A stretch of 64,000 bases of DNA from contig JANQES010000039.1 of NCBI GenBank assembly GCA_028278205.1, forward strand, positions 26,236 through 90,235. Reading direction: 5' to 3'. The notes under the pieces are model-generated. The model saw only the letters and a program-made list of their open reading frames with translations, had not been told where the DNA came from and searched no databases. Position 1 is the first letter of the stretch, and the number at the start of each line of letters is the position of its first letter. This DNA comes from Rhodothermales bacterium. GTDB lineage: Bacteria; Bacteroidota; Rhodothermia; Rhodothermales; Bin80. Made by a program: the position numbers and the translations under genes. Of this stretch, positions 17,529-26,216 are shown in pieces.

Positions 17529-18680
17529 TCAGGCGAGAAAAGGATAGTCTTCCTGGCTGTAGACATCTTCGTAGATGGCCTCCAGCGGCGGGAACGGGCT
17601 GTTCTCGGCAAACTCGACGGACTCCATCACCTCTTGCTTGACCGCTTCGTCGATCTCGTCGAGCTGGTCGTTGTCGGCCAGGTTGTGGGTGAGGATGTAG
17701 CCTTTCAGACGCAGGATGGGATCCTGGTTCTTCTTGGCTTCGAGTTCTTCCTTCGTCCGATATTTGCCCGGATCGCTCATCGAGTGGCCGCGGTAGCGAT
17801 AGGTGCGAATCTCGACAAACGACGGCTTGTTGTCGCGCGCCATGGCGATGTGGTCGCGCATGGCTTTGCAGACGCTGAAGACATCCATGCCATCGACGAG
17901 TGCGCCCGGCATGGCGTAGGAGACGCCCTGCTTGTAGAGATCCGGCTCGGCGGCAGCCCGGTCTACCGACGTGCCCATGGCATACTGGTTGTTCTCGACC
18001 ACGAGCACCACGGGCAGGTCGTAGAGACCGGCGAGGTTCGAGGCTTCGTGGAACGAGCCTTGCCAGACGGCGCCGTCGCCGAAGAAGCCCAGGCACACGC
18101 CGCCGTCTCCTTTATACTTATGCGCGAACGCAATGCCGACCGCCACCGGGATGTGCCCGCCGACGATGCCGTGCCCGCCGAAGAGGCGTTTCTCTTTGCT
18201 GAAAAAGTGCATCGAGCCGCCCTTGCCCTTCGAACATCCGGTGGCCTTGCCGAAGAGTTCGGCCATGCATTCGTTCGATGTCATGCCGAGGGCCAGCGCG
18301 ATGCCGTGATCGCGATAGGCCGTGATGACGGTGTCGAGACCGATTTTCATGGCGCGGGCGGTGCCGGCAGAGACGGCCTCCTGCCCGATGTAGAGATGCA
18401 AAAAGCCCGCGATCTTCTGCTTGCCGTACATCTGCGCCGACCGTTCCTCGAAGCGGCGTTGCAACAGCATGTTGCGGTAGATGTCGAGCACGTCTTCGGT
18501 GCTCAGGTCCAGGTCTTCGTGGGTATAGGCATCCGCCGGGTAGCTCTCGAAGGTGATCTCGATGCTGTGTTGCTCCGGCCCTTCGACGACCTTGCCGTTG
18601 GCCTCGGCGGCCTTGGCTTCGGCCCCATTGCCTTCAGCCGCTTTGGCTTTCGCCTTTTTCTTCCGGGTTTCGCTCGCCAT
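17529..18680 (-). CDS. pdhA: Pyruvate dehydrogenase E1 component, alpha subunit
   Basis: 383 residues. A Lys/Ala/Glu-rich extension of about 35 residues precedes a standard E1-alpha domain. The thiamine-diphosphate motif runs from GDG (201-203) to NN (230-231). YRYRGHSMSDPG is the loop that in mitochondrial enzymes carries regulatory serines, and RRFEERSAQMYGKQKIAGF is also typical. It forms an alpha2-beta2 E1 with pdhB and feeds acetyl-CoA into the cycle to which icd (20,813) belongs. It is the first gene of the leftward pdh unit and diverges from the sigma-factor gene at 18,923. Confidence 0.95.
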   Translation of the reverse strand: MASETRKKKAKAKAAEGNGAEAKAAEANGKVVEGPEQHSIEITFESYPADAYTHEDLDLSTEDVLDIYRNMLLQRRFEERSAQMYGKQKIAGFLHLYIGQEAVSAGTARAMKIGLDTVITAYRDHGIALALGMTSNECMAELFGKATGCSKGKGGSMHFFSKEKRLFGGHGIVGGHIPVAVGIAFAHKYKGDGGVCLGFFGDGAVWQGSFHEASNLAGLYDLPVVLVVENNQYAMGTSVDRAAAEPDLYKQGVSYAMPGALVDGMDVFSVCKAMRDHIAMARDNKPSFVEIRTYRYRGHSMSDPGKYRTKEELEAKKNQDPILRLKGYILTHNLADNDQLDEIDEAVKQEVMESVEFAENSPFPPLEAIYEDVYSQEDYPFLA

Positions 18681-18922
18681 ATCGCTTCGATGCTTGAGGG
18701 AGAATCGCGTCCGCTCTGCCGGAATACGCAGACCGTGTAGCCCGGCGGGGCGGCATTAACGGTTCAAATCCCGCTTAGATCCGAGCAGCAGGATTATTAT
18801 GGAGGCGGGATATTAAACTTTTGTGATAACTTCCTCCGGCCCGTCCAGTATGATGTCCAACGTTACAGTGCCTTCACGGGGAGGCATCATTTTGAGGGAA
18901 CTTCGCATAGCTATCGTAACGT
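18681..18922. promoter_or_regulatory. Divergent promoter region of pdhA and the ECF sigma gene
   Basis: This 242-bp spacer separates two divergent starts, so it must contain both promoters. No repeat arm is present, unlike most spacers here. I could not identify -35/-10 elements with confidence. Confidence 0.4.
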
Positions 18923-19564
18923 ATGGACTACGCCGAACACGAAACTGCTGATAGGGTGCCCAAAGCCGGCTTTCACACAACCCCCAAACCGCCCCTAGAC
19001 ATCGAGGCTTTGCTTCGCGGAGACCGCGCGGCGTTCGAAGAACTCGTGCGTCAGGAGAGCCCGCGTCTGTTTCGCGTCATCGTGCGCATCATCAAAGATG
19101 AAGACGAAGCCCGCAGCGTCATGCAGGAGACGTTCCTGCAAGCCTATCAGCGGCTCCACAGCTTCCGGCGCGAGTCGAAACTGACCACGTGGCTCTATGC
19201 CATCGGCATCAACCTGGCGCGGGCGTCGCTGCGCAAAACACGCCGCTACGACATGCTCGAAGAGGCCGACATCGAACGCCTCCAGCCGAGCTTCGACAAA
19301 GGCATGTACGCGCAGAAGTACGAGGCCTGGAACCCGCAACGCCACGCCGAACGCTCCGAACGCCAGCGGATCGTCCGCGAAGCCATCGACCGGCTCTCGC
19401 CCGACTACCGCCTCGTCGTGATCCTGCGCGACATCGAGCAGCTCTCGACCACCGAGGCCGCTCGCATCCTCGAAATCAGCGAAGGCGCCCTCCGGGTGCG
19501 GCTTCACCGGGCGCGGCAGGCCCTGCGCGCCTTGTTAGAAAAACACTTTGGCTCCGATCTTTGA
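18923..19564 (+). CDS. ECF-type RNA polymerase sigma factor (RpoE-like)
   Basis: 213 residues. Region 2 (about 33-100) has FEELVRQESPRLFRVIVRII, the core-binding DEDEARSVMQETFLQAYQ and TWLYAIGINLARASLRK. Region 4 (about 150-205) has RLSPDYRLVVILRDIEQLST and the helix-turn-helix TEAARILEISEGALRVRLHR. An unusually long linker (100-148) separates the regions. It is followed at once by a zinc-finger anti-sigma gene whose ATG overlaps this stop by one base (TGATG), so the two are translationally coupled. The signal and regulon are unknown. Confidence 0.92.
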   Translation: MDYAEHETADRVPKAGFHTTPKPPLDIEALLRGDRAAFEELVRQESPRLFRVIVRIIKDEDEARSVMQETFLQAYQRLHSFRRESKLTTWLYAIGINLARASLRKTRRYDMLEEADIERLQPSFDKGMYAQKYEAWNPQRHAERSERQRIVREAIDRLSPDYRLVVILRDIEQLSTTEAARILEISEGALRVRLHRARQALRALLEKHFGSDL

Positions 19565-19848
19565 TGGCTGCGCTGCAAATAATCAAACAATGGTTCCGCC
19601 GTCCGCTTACCTGCGAAGACGTCAACCAGTTCATCATCGACTATCTGGAGGGCACCATCCCTCCCCGCACCCGGACGCGCTTCGAGGCCCATCTCGAAAA
19701 TTGCGATTGCTGCGGCGCCTACTTCGAGCAGTATCTCCAAACCGTCGATTGGGTCCGCGAAGACGGCTCGGCCCAGATCGAACCGCCCGAAGAACTCATC
19801 GAAGTAACCCTGCATTTCCTCCGCGAACACTATTCTGAAAATCGCTGA
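19564..19848 (+). CDS. Zinc-finger (zf-HC2) anti-sigma factor-like protein
   Basis: 94 residues from the ATG at 19564. CEDVNQFIIDYLEGTIPP and the following helices with HLENCDCCGAYFEQYL give the H-x3-C-x2-C zinc motif of ZAS anti-sigma factors. No membrane helix is present, so it would be a soluble regulator, perhaps redox-sensing, that holds the partner sigma factor. Longer upstream starts in this frame would run through the sigma gene and are rejected. Its stop codon lies in the loop of a small hairpin. Confidence 0.85.
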   Translation: MAALQIIKQWFRRPLTCEDVNQFIIDYLEGTIPPRTRTRFEAHLENCDCCGAYFEQYLQTVDWVREDGSAQIEPPEELIEVTLHFLREHYSENR

Positions 19849-19852
19849 ACGA

Positions 19853-19880
19853 TTTTGAAATTCGATGACGAATTTCAAAA
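19853..19880 (+). terminator. Hairpin terminator after the sigma/anti-sigma pair
   Basis: TTTTGAAATTCG and CGAATTTCAAAA form a perfect 12-bp stem around ATGA. It is preceded by a second hairpin (19,838-19,856, AAAATCG/CGATTTT) that contains the stop codon. The same 12-base stem occurs at 27,726-27,753. The region to 19,925 continues with degenerate TTCGATATTTGAGATTCGG units. Confidence 0.7.
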
Positions 19881-19955
19881 AATTTAGGATTTCGCCAGTC
19901 GAAGTTCGATATTTGAGATTCGGATTTTGCAAAGCTGGCCCCTCGTCTCCACCGT

Positions 19956-20732
19956 ATGCCTGATCCTGCGACGACACCGCCGGCGTCTGCGTCTGCTTCG
20001 GCGGAAGAAGGACGGGCGCTGGTGATCATCCCCACCTACAACGAGATCGAAAATATCGAGACCGTGCTGGAGATGGTCATGGCCCTGCCGTCGTCGCTCG
20101 ATGTGCTCGTCATCGATGACGGCTCGCCCGACGGCACCGCCGAGCGGGTGCGCCAGATGCAAGACCGCTTCCCCGAACGCATCCATTTGCGCGAGCGCGA
20201 AGGCAAACAAGGCCTGGGCACGGCCTACCTGCTCGGCTTCGGCTTCGCCCTCGACCACGGCTACGCTTTCGTCTGCGAGATGGACGCCGACCTCTCGCAC
20301 AACCCCGACGACCTGCCCCGCCTGCTCGCGCCGGTCCAAAACAACGAAGCCGACCTCGCCATCGGCTCGCGCTACATCGACGGCGTCCGCGTGATCGATT
20401 GGCCGCTCTCGCGGCTGATGCTCTCCTACGGCGCCGGCATCTACACGCGCGCCATCACCCGGCTGCCGGTCAAAGACGTGACGGCGGGCTTCAAATGCTA
20501 TCACCGCCGCGTCCTCGAAGGCATCGACCTGAGCCGCGTCAAATCCAACGGCTATTCGTTTCAGGTGGAGATGAAATACCGCGCCTGGCGCAAAGGCTTC
20601 CGCATCGTCGAGGTGCCCATCATCTTCACCGAACGCACCGAGGGCCACTCGAAGATGAGCAAAGCCATCGTCCGCGAAGCCGCCTTCAAAGTCTGGGAAT
20701 TGCGCTTCCGTGATCTTTTCAAAAAACTCTAA
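19956..20732 (+). CDS. Polyprenol/dolichol-phosphate mannose synthase-like glycosyltransferase (GT2)
   Basis: 258 residues, a soluble DPM1-type enzyme lacking C-terminal membrane helices. The GT2 nucleotide-sugar fold starts [20 protein letters not shown] (about 22-41). It continues with [13 protein letters not shown], the metal-binding [24 protein letters not shown], and [14 protein letters not shown], which is diagnostic for this family, ending in [13 protein letters not shown]. It would transfer mannose (or a related sugar) from a GDP-sugar to a polyprenyl phosphate at the inner face of the membrane, feeding glycosylation of lipids or secreted proteins. Confidence 0.92.
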   Translation: MPDPATTPPASASASAEEGRALVIIPTYNEIENIETVLEMVMALPSSLDVLVIDDGSPDGTAERVRQMQDRFPERIHLREREGKQGLGTAYLLGFGFALDHGYAFVCEMDADLSHNPDDLPRLLAPVQNNEADLAIGSRYIDGVRVIDWPLSRLMLSYGAGIYTRAITRLPVKDVTAGFKCYHRRVLEGIDLSRVKSNGYSFQVEMKYRAWRKGFRIVEVPIIFTERTEGHSKMSKAIVREAAFKVWELRFRDLFKKL

Positions 20733-20812
20733 TCCAATTTTGGATTTTAGATTTTGGATTTTGGATTTTGCGGTGCTTTGCGCAATCCAAAATCCAAAAT
20801 CGCAAATCCAAA
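20733..20812. repeat. GATTTTGG-family hairpin ending at the icd start codon
   Basis: The left arm (20,733-20,772) carries TTTTGGATTTTAGATTTTGG units. The right arm (20,781-20,812) is the complement, and its final CCAAA runs directly into ATG of icd. The arms are separated by only about 8 bases, so the hairpin is compact. Confidence 0.88.
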
Positions 20813-22072
20813 ATGGCCTACGCCCACCTGACGCCCCCCACCGAAGGCGAAAAGATCACCGTCACCGACGGCACGCTCCACGTTCCCGATCATCCGATTC
20901 TTCCGTTCATCGAAGGCGACGGCACCGGGCCGGACATCTGGCGCGCTTCGCAATATGTCTTCGATAACGCCGTCGCCAAAGCCTACGGCGGGCAGCGCAA
21001 GATCGTCTGGTTTGAGATTTTTGCCGGCGACAAATCGTACCGGGAGTTCGACGAGTGGCTGCCGCAGGACACCCTCGACGCCATCGGCGAATACCACGTT
21101 GCCATCAAAGGCCCGTTGACGACCCCCGTGGGCGGCGGCATCCGGAGCCTCAACGTGGCGCTGCGCCAGAAGCTCGACCTCTACGCCTGCGTCCGGCCTG
21201 TGCGCTATTTCAACGGCGTCCCCTCGCCCGTCCGGCATCCTGAAAAGGTCGATATGATCATCTTCCGCGAAAACTCGGAAGACATCTACGCCGGCATCGA
21301 ATTTCAGAACGGCGACGACGACACCGAGCAGTTCAAGCAACTCTTCCGCGAAGCCTTCCCGAATCAATACGCTAAGATCCGCTTCCCCGACACCGTCGGC
21401 ATTGGCATCAAGCCCGTCTCGCAGGAAGGCACGGCCCGCGTCGTGCGCGCCGCCATCGACCACGCCATCGTCCAGAAATCGAAGAACGTCACGCTCGTGC
21501 ACAAGGGCAACATCATGAAGTTCACCGAAGGCGGCTTTCGGGATTGGGGCTACCGCGTGGCGAAAGATCATTACGGCGCGCAAGACTATCACGGCGGACC
21601 CTGGCAGGTCATCACCCTCGACGACGGCCACGAGATCGTCATCAAAGACGTCATTGCCGACGCGTTCCTCCAGCAAATCCTCACCCGCCCCACCGAGTAC
21701 AGCGTCATCGCCACGATGAACCTCAACGGCGACTATATCTCCGACGCGCTGGCGGCGCAGGTCGGCGGCATCGGCATCGCGCCGGGCGCCAACATCAACT
21801 ACGACAGCGGGCTGGCCATCTTCGAAGCCACGCACGGCACCGCGCCCAAATACGCCGGGCAAGACAAGGTCAACCCCAGCTCGCTGATCCTCTCCGGCGA
21901 GATGATGTTCCGCTACATGGGCTGGAACGAAGTGGCCGACCTGATCATCCACGCCATCGAAAAAACCATCGGCGAGAAGCGCGTCACGTACGATTTCCAC
22001 CGCCTGATGGACGGCGCGACGTTGCTCAAATGCAGCGAGTTCGGCCAGGCGCTCGTCGAGAATATGGGCTGA
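20813..22072 (+). CDS. icd: Isocitrate dehydrogenase (NADP+)
   Basis: 419 residues from the ATG at 20813; the in-frame extension upstream is only translated repeat and is rejected. It matches bacterial dimeric NADP-IDH throughout: [35 protein letters not shown] (with the serine that AceK phosphorylates in E. coli), [35 protein letters not shown], and the signature [17 protein letters not shown]. It oxidatively decarboxylates isocitrate to 2-oxoglutarate in the TCA cycle. The DPM-like gene lies 80 bases upstream on the same strand, with a repeat hairpin between. Confidence 0.97.
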   Translation: MAYAHLTPPTEGEKITVTDGTLHVPDHPILPFIEGDGTGPDIWRASQYVFDNAVAKAYGGQRKIVWFEIFAGDKSYREFDEWLPQDTLDAIGEYHVAIKGPLTTPVGGGIRSLNVALRQKLDLYACVRPVRYFNGVPSPVRHPEKVDMIIFRENSEDIYAGIEFQNGDDDTEQFKQLFREAFPNQYAKIRFPDTVGIGIKPVSQEGTARVVRAAIDHAIVQKSKNVTLVHKGNIMKFTEGGFRDWGYRVAKDHYGAQDYHGGPWQVITLDDGHEIVIKDVIADAFLQQILTRPTEYSVIATMNLNGDYISDALAAQVGGIGIAPGANINYDSGLAIFEATHGTAPKYAGQDKVNPSSLILSGEMMFRYMGWNEVADLIIHAIEKTIGEKRVTYDFHRLMDGATLLKCSEFGQALVENMG

Positions 22073-22102
22073 TGGCTTCGTTTTGCCAATAATTGATGGG
22101 TT

Positions 22103-22175
22103 TGTTGGTACTGCGTACTTCGTATTGCGTACTGCGTGGAAAAGAGCACGAAATACGCAATACGCAGTACCAACA
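22103..22175. repeat. TACTGCG-family period-7 hairpin
   Basis: The left arm (22,105-22,139) is GGTACTGCGTACTTCGTATT-type heptamers. The right arm (22,150-22,173) is ACGCAATACGCAGTACCA. It lies after icd. The family recurs at 31,325-31,385, 32,868-32,925 and 56,590-56,662. Confidence 0.88.
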
Positions 22176-22325
22176 CCCGGCTTCTCACTGTGAGCGGAAG
22201 TCTCGGCGTCTATTTTATTTCGGGAGTTGGTATTTTTTTTCGGGAGGTGGCGCCAGATCGCAGATTCCGGCGAACCTGAGACGGATGGATGGGCGTAGAA
22301 CGGGCAACAACGCAGGAGGCCCGTC

Positions 22326-22637
22326 ATGGCACAGAAGAAATACGTCACCTTCAGCATGCGGCTGACGCCCGAGCAGAAACGCAAGATCGAGCGTCTGGCA
22401 CAGCGCAAAGGCACCTCGCAGAAAAAGGCCGTGCTGGCACTCGTCGAAGCGGCGATCAACGGCGAAGACGAGGAGCCTGTCGTGGATCAACCAGATTCGT
22501 TCCACGGCGAAGACGAGGGGCCTATCGTGGCTCAACCGGGTTCGTTCCTTGAGGGCATCGAACACATCATTGGATCGTGCGAAGGACCTTCGGATCTGCT
22601 CAGGGACCCTGATCGCATGAAGGGGTATGGACAATGA
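22326..22637 (+). CDS. Antitoxin-like protein (VapB-type, probable ribbon-helix-helix)
   Basis: 103 residues. The N-terminal ~45 residues (KYVTFSMRLTPEQKRKIERL, then SQKKAVLALVEAAI) fit a ribbon-helix-helix DNA-binding domain. The acidic tail contains an exact 45-base tandem duplication (22,461-22,505 and 22,506-22,550), giving GEDEEPVVDQPDSFH and GEDEGPIVAQPGSFL. A Shine-Dalgarno AGGAGG lies 7 bases upstream of the ATG. It overlaps the PIN-domain gene by four bases (ATGA), the usual antitoxin-toxin arrangement. It would bind and neutralise the toxin and repress the operon. Confidence 0.8.
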   Translation: MAQKKYVTFSMRLTPEQKRKIERLAQRKGTSQKKAVLALVEAAINGEDEEPVVDQPDSFHGEDEGPIVAQPGSFLEGIEHIIGSCEGPSDLLRDPDRMKGYGQ

Positions 22638-23044
22638 AAACGCTGATCGATGCCGGGCCGATCTACGCCATGATCAACCATCGAGAGTATTATCACCGAT
22701 GGGCCACCGATCAGGCGAGCCGATTAGAGCGTCCGTTTTATACCTGCGAGGCTGTTATTAGCGAGGCTCACTTCCTGCTCAAAAAGGTCCATAACGGCAG
22801 CAGACAGCTAAATGAACTGGTCGAGACAGGCCGCCTCGTCCTCGCCTTCTCTTACGCCGAGCACATCGACCGCGTCCATGCCTTGATGGACAGGTACGCC
22901 AACGTGCCGATATCTTTTGCCGACGCCTGCCTCGTCCGCATGGCCGAAATCCACCGGGACGGCCGGGCCTTCACGACGGACGGCGACTTTCGCATCTACC
23001 GAAAGCATCGAACCGAGCCACTCAACGTGATCATGCCCCATTGA
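22634..23044 (+). CDS. PIN-domain ribonuclease toxin (VapC-like)
   Basis: 136 residues, typical for VapC. The acidic metal-binding residues of the PIN fold are at D7 (LIDAGPIYAMI), a glutamate in the CEAVISEAHFLL segment (about 38-46), and aspartates in SFADACLVRMAE and TTDGDFRIYRK. The family cleaves tRNA, rRNA or mRNA when not bound by its antitoxin. It follows the antitoxin with a 4-base overlap. No frameshift is visible and the catalytic acids are present, so the toxin is probably functional. Confidence 0.88.
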   Translation: MKTLIDAGPIYAMINHREYYHRWATDQASRLERPFYTCEAVISEAHFLLKKVHNGSRQLNELVETGRLVLAFSYAEHIDRVHALMDRYANVPISFADACLVRMAEIHRDGRAFTTDGDFRIYRKHRTEPLNVIMPH

Positions 23045-23046
23045 AA

Positions 23047-23110
23047 ATGAGTCGGGGAGCCGGGGAAAAAACCTCTGCCTCCCCGACTCCCCGACACTTC
23101 GACTCAAAAA
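23047..23110. repeat. GAGTCGGGGAG-family hairpin / terminator
   Basis: GAGTCGGGGAGCCGGGG (left) and CCCCGACTCCCCGACACTTC (right) pair around AAAAAACCTCTGCC. It lies between converging genes and may terminate both. The family recurs at 26,078-26,216. Confidence 0.8.
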
Positions 23111-23112
23111 AG

Positions 23113-23898
23113 TCACTTCTTGGGATACATAAAGATCGTATCGTCGATTTCGCCGTTGGCGGTGATTTGCGTGAAGGTGATCGTCTGGAAGGTTTGCCCG
23201 TCCATCACGACTTCCAGGCCGAAGGGCATCTGCACGCCGTTGACGGGGCGATAGTCCGACATAAAGGTCTCTACCTTCGCCGTGCCGCCCGTCATCGGGT
23301 TGGGGGCTTCAGACTCCGTTTTGACCTGCACGAACGTCTCGGCATTGAGGTAGATAAAGATCTCCGAACTGTCGGGCCGGAGCACTTTGAGTTTTTTGGT
23401 AGCCGTGCCTTTGATGTCGGCGTCGCCGGCATATTCCACCGAATAGCCTTTGGCCTCATGATCAACCAGGATGCCATCGAGGTCGGCTTGTTCTTTGAAA
23501 CGCGCGACCTGATCGTCGTCTAATTTGCGAAGACCGCCTTGCATCGGGTTGTCTTCCCAGGCCGTCTCGCCGTCGAAGCCGTTGGTGACCTCCATATTCA
23601 TGGCGGGCACCTTGACGTGAACGTGCATATTCGATGGGCGCTTGACGGTGAGGGTTATCGGCATGTTCATGCCTGCTGCCGGCATATAGAGTTCGCCGGC
23701 CATCACCACCGATTCGATGGCCTGAATAGCCGACAGACCGCCGGTGGCCTCGATGTGCTTGGCGACGAGTTCCTGCTCCATGGTCATCGGAGGAGGCGGC
23801 GGTGCATCTCCGGCATCGGAAGTCATCTCAGCGGATTTGCAGGCTCCCAGGAGCAGGAGACCCAGGGCAAAAAGCATCAGCGTAGCAGAATTTTTCAT
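23113..23898 (-). CDS. Outer-membrane lipoprotein-sorting-like lipoprotein
   Basis: About 261 residues from the ATG at 23898 (a second ATG two codons upstream is equally possible). The lipoprotein signal is MKNSATLMLFALGLLLLGAC, with the lipobox LGAC. After a Pro-rich linker come LVAKHIEATGGLSAIQAI and repeated beta strands (GFDGETAWEDNPMQGG, LKVLRPDSSEIFIYLNAET, VNGVQMPFGLEVVMDGQ). This pattern matches LolA/LolB-like and related proteins often annotated as outer membrane lipoprotein-sorting proteins. The longer frame upstream of 23904 codes for no signal sequence and is not used. Its exact role is unknown. Confidence 0.75.
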   Translation of the reverse strand: MKNSATLMLFALGLLLLGACKSAEMTSDAGDAPPPPPMTMEQELVAKHIEATGGLSAIQAIESVVMAGELYMPAAGMNMPITLTVKRPSNMHVHVKVPAMNMEVTNGFDGETAWEDNPMQGGLRKLDDDQVARFKEQADLDGILVDHEAKGYSVEYAGDADIKGTATKKLKVLRPDSSEIFIYLNAETFVQVKTESEAPNPMTGGTAKVETFMSDYRPVNGVQMPFGLEVVMDGQTFQTITFTQITANGEIDDTIFMYPKK

Positions 23899-24291
23899 GG
23901 TCATCACCGGTTGAATCTGTGGATAGGAAGGCGGCTCGCCGTGCTTTGAGGGGTGAACACACGGCCCTTTGATGAAGGTAGCCAAACTTCGTCTACGGCG
24001 CAAAATGGCTGCGGGATACGCCGATGCGATGATGAAGTATTTGTACAGGAAATCAGGCATCCATTTTTACCTTTCCGAAACCCGTCCGAGGTGTTGATTC
24101 TGAGCAGGCGGAACAAAGGTATGCAGTATTTTTCCCCTGGTGCGCTTCGCACTGAGCCAGGCGTCGGTCAACAGTCATCGGTCATCAGGATTTGTCTTTA
24201 CCGATGACCGATGACTGAAGCCAACGGGAAGAACACGAGAACGTCAAGAATACCACACAACACTGGCTCTTAAAACAATCCCTGACTTCCC
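23899..24291. other. Divergent spacer with a GTCATCGG-family repeat
   Basis: This 393-bp region should hold promoters for both neighbours. At about 24,168-24,222 it carries CAGTCATCGGTCATC (left) and ACCGATGACCGATGACTG (right), a compact hairpin. A partial arm of the same family occurs near 13,988. No gene was recognised. Confidence 0.6.
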
Positions 24292-26073
24292 ATGCGCTAC
24301 GTCCGATTTTTGTTGTTGATTGGATGGCTGCTCCCCGCCTATGTAAAGGCGCAGAGCCTCAACGTCGCCGGCATTTTCCCGGCGGCTAATGCTGTCTCGG
24401 CGGAGCGGCAGACGGCGGTCGTGATCGACTTCGACCAGCCCGTCGATCCGGCGACGTTCGACGCGGCGTCGATGATGGTTTTTGGGCGATGGACCGGACC
24501 GGCGCAGGGGACGCTTTCGTTCGAAGAAAACAACATGCGGGCGCGTTTCGTGCCGGAGCGACCTTTTTCGGCGGGTGAGATGGTGACGGTGTCGCTGGCT
24601 CGCCACCTGGCTACGCCCGGCGGCACGACGCTCGACAAGGGCTATGCCTGGCAGTTCTGGACCCGCCCCGTCCGCGCGGCGATGGATCTGACCGAGACCG
24701 ACCGCCTCAACGTTCGCCAGCCCTTCGAAGGCCACATCCAGACCTACGGCGCCTACGCAGGTGACTTCGACGACGACGGCTATACCGACTTTGCCGTGCC
24801 CAACGAATTAGCCAACGACGTGCGGGTCTTTATGAATGACGGCAGTGGTAGCTACGGTGCGTTCACGGTCTATCCTATCACACGCGGGGCCGTGCCCAGC
24901 ACCAACGAAGGCGCCGATTTCAACCTCGACGGACACCTCGACTTTGCCGTGGGCAACAGCCAGGGCGAACGCGTGAGCGTGTTCCTGGGCGACGGCACAG
25001 GCCACCTCGACGAGGCCGGCAGCTATGCCACGGCTCAGGGCGTGCGCGGACTCGGCGTGCTCGACCTCAACGGCGACGGCTACCCGGACATCGCCACGAC
25101 CAACCGGGACGCAGGGACCGTCTCGGTGCTTCTCAACGACGGCGAGGCTTCCTTCACGCGTACGCAAAACTTCAGCACCGGCGGCAACGGCGAGACAGCC
25201 GCCGCCGTCGCCGACGCCAACGAAGACGGCATCCTCGATCTCATCGTCGGCACTTTCAACAGCCAGGAAATCATCGTGCTGCTGGGCGACGGCGACGGCG
25301 GCCTCAGCGTCCATTTGCGCGTGGCCGCCGGCGGCAATTCGTGGATGCTTGCCACGGGCGACGTCAACCTCGATGGGCACGTAGACGTGGTCTCGGCCAA
25401 TTCCATCAATGACAACGCCTCCGTCCTCTTCGGCGACGGGCAAGGCAACTTTTCCGCGCCTACGACCTACCCCACCGGCGGCTTCCCCCTGGCTATCGAC
25501 CTGGGCGACCTCGACGGCGACGGCGACCTGGATCTGGTCACCAGCAATTTCAACGGCAAAAACTGGACGCTCTACGAAAACCTGGGCGACCCCGGATCCG
25601 GTCTGGGGCAGGCCGGCACCTTCGGCATGCAACGCTCGCTGCCGGCCAGCCGCGCCGCCTCCTGCGCCGTCTTCCACGACCGCGACAACAACGGCACGCT
25701 CGACATGACGGGCATCGACGAGTTGGATGACTTGCTTGTCCTCTTCACCAACACCGCCACCTCCACCGGCACGGAGCCCCTGCCCGACGCCTCGCCCGTG
25801 GCGCTTTCGCCCAACTATCCCAATCCCTTCACTGACCGGACCACGCTAACGTTCCACCTCAACGAACCCGCCGCCGTCCGCCTCACCCTCTACGACGCGC
25901 TGGGCCGCGCCGTCCGCACTGTGCTCGATGCGCCGCGCCGCCAGGGCACCCATACGCTAATCTGGGGCGGACGCGACGACGCCGGCCACCCCCTCCCCGC
26001 CGGCATCTATTTCTACCGCCTCGAAACCGACAGCGGCATCAGCCAGACGCAGCGGTTGCTTTTCGTGCGATAG
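24292..26073 (+). CDS. Secreted FG-GAP/VCBS beta-propeller protein with C-terminal sorting domain
   Basis: 593 residues. After a signal peptide (FLLLIGWLLPAYVKAQ) comes a bacterial Ig-like (Big_5) domain (about 25-125: FPAANAVSAERQTAVVIDFD). A seven- to eight-fold FG-GAP/VCBS propeller follows (130-480), with calcium-type DxDxDG loops such as DFDDDGYTDFAVPN, DLNGDGYPDIATTN and DLDGDGDLDLVTSN. The C terminus, LSPNYPNPFTDRTTLTFHL to LLFVR, is the FlgD-like/type IX sorting domain. It is probably displayed on the cell surface; ligand unknown. Confidence 0.9.
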   Translation: MRYVRFLLLIGWLLPAYVKAQSLNVAGIFPAANAVSAERQTAVVIDFDQPVDPATFDAASMMVFGRWTGPAQGTLSFEENNMRARFVPERPFSAGEMVTVSLARHLATPGGTTLDKGYAWQFWTRPVRAAMDLTETDRLNVRQPFEGHIQTYGAYAGDFDDDGYTDFAVPNELANDVRVFMNDGSGSYGAFTVYPITRGAVPSTNEGADFNLDGHLDFAVGNSQGERVSVFLGDGTGHLDEAGSYATAQGVRGLGVLDLNGDGYPDIATTNRDAGTVSVLLNDGEASFTRTQNFSTGGNGETAAAVADANEDGILDLIVGTFNSQEIIVLLGDGDGGLSVHLRVAAGGNSWMLATGDVNLDGHVDVVSANSINDNASVLFGDGQGNFSAPTTYPTGGFPLAIDLGDLDGDGDLDLVTSNFNGKNWTLYENLGDPGSGLGQAGTFGMQRSLPASRAASCAVFHDRDNNGTLDMTGIDELDDLLVLFTNTATSTGTEPLPDASPVALSPNYPNPFTDRTTLTFHLNEPAAVRLTLYDALGRAVRTVLDAPRRQGTHTLIWGGRDDAGHPLPAGIYFYRLETDSGISQTQRLLFVR

Positions 26074-26077
26074 TTTT

Positions 26078-26216
26078 GATGAGTCGGGGAACCGGAGAAT
26101 CGGAGAGCCGGGGATTTTTTGAGTCGGAGAGCCGGAGAGCCAGGGAATCAGCGTAGAGCTTTTTTCCTGACTTTTCCCCGACTCCCCGACTCTTAGACTC
26201 CCCGACTCAAAAAAAT
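26078..26216. repeat. GAGTCGGAGAG-family long hairpin
   Basis: The left arm has GAGTCGGGGAACCGGAGAAT-like octamers. The right arm has CCCCGACTCCCCGACTCTTA-like octamers, with a period of 8. It fills the space between the converging stop codons at 26,073 and 26,217. Confidence 0.88.

Noticed and set aside
18761..18774. GGTTCAAATCC T-loop-like sequence, possible tRNA
   Set aside because: The T-stem does not pair (only two of five positions) and no acceptor stem or anticodon arm fits upstream.
20768..20812. Upstream start for icd giving a 15-residue extension
   Set aside because: The extension is translated repeat sequence and absent from IDH proteins; the ATG at 20813 gives the family start.
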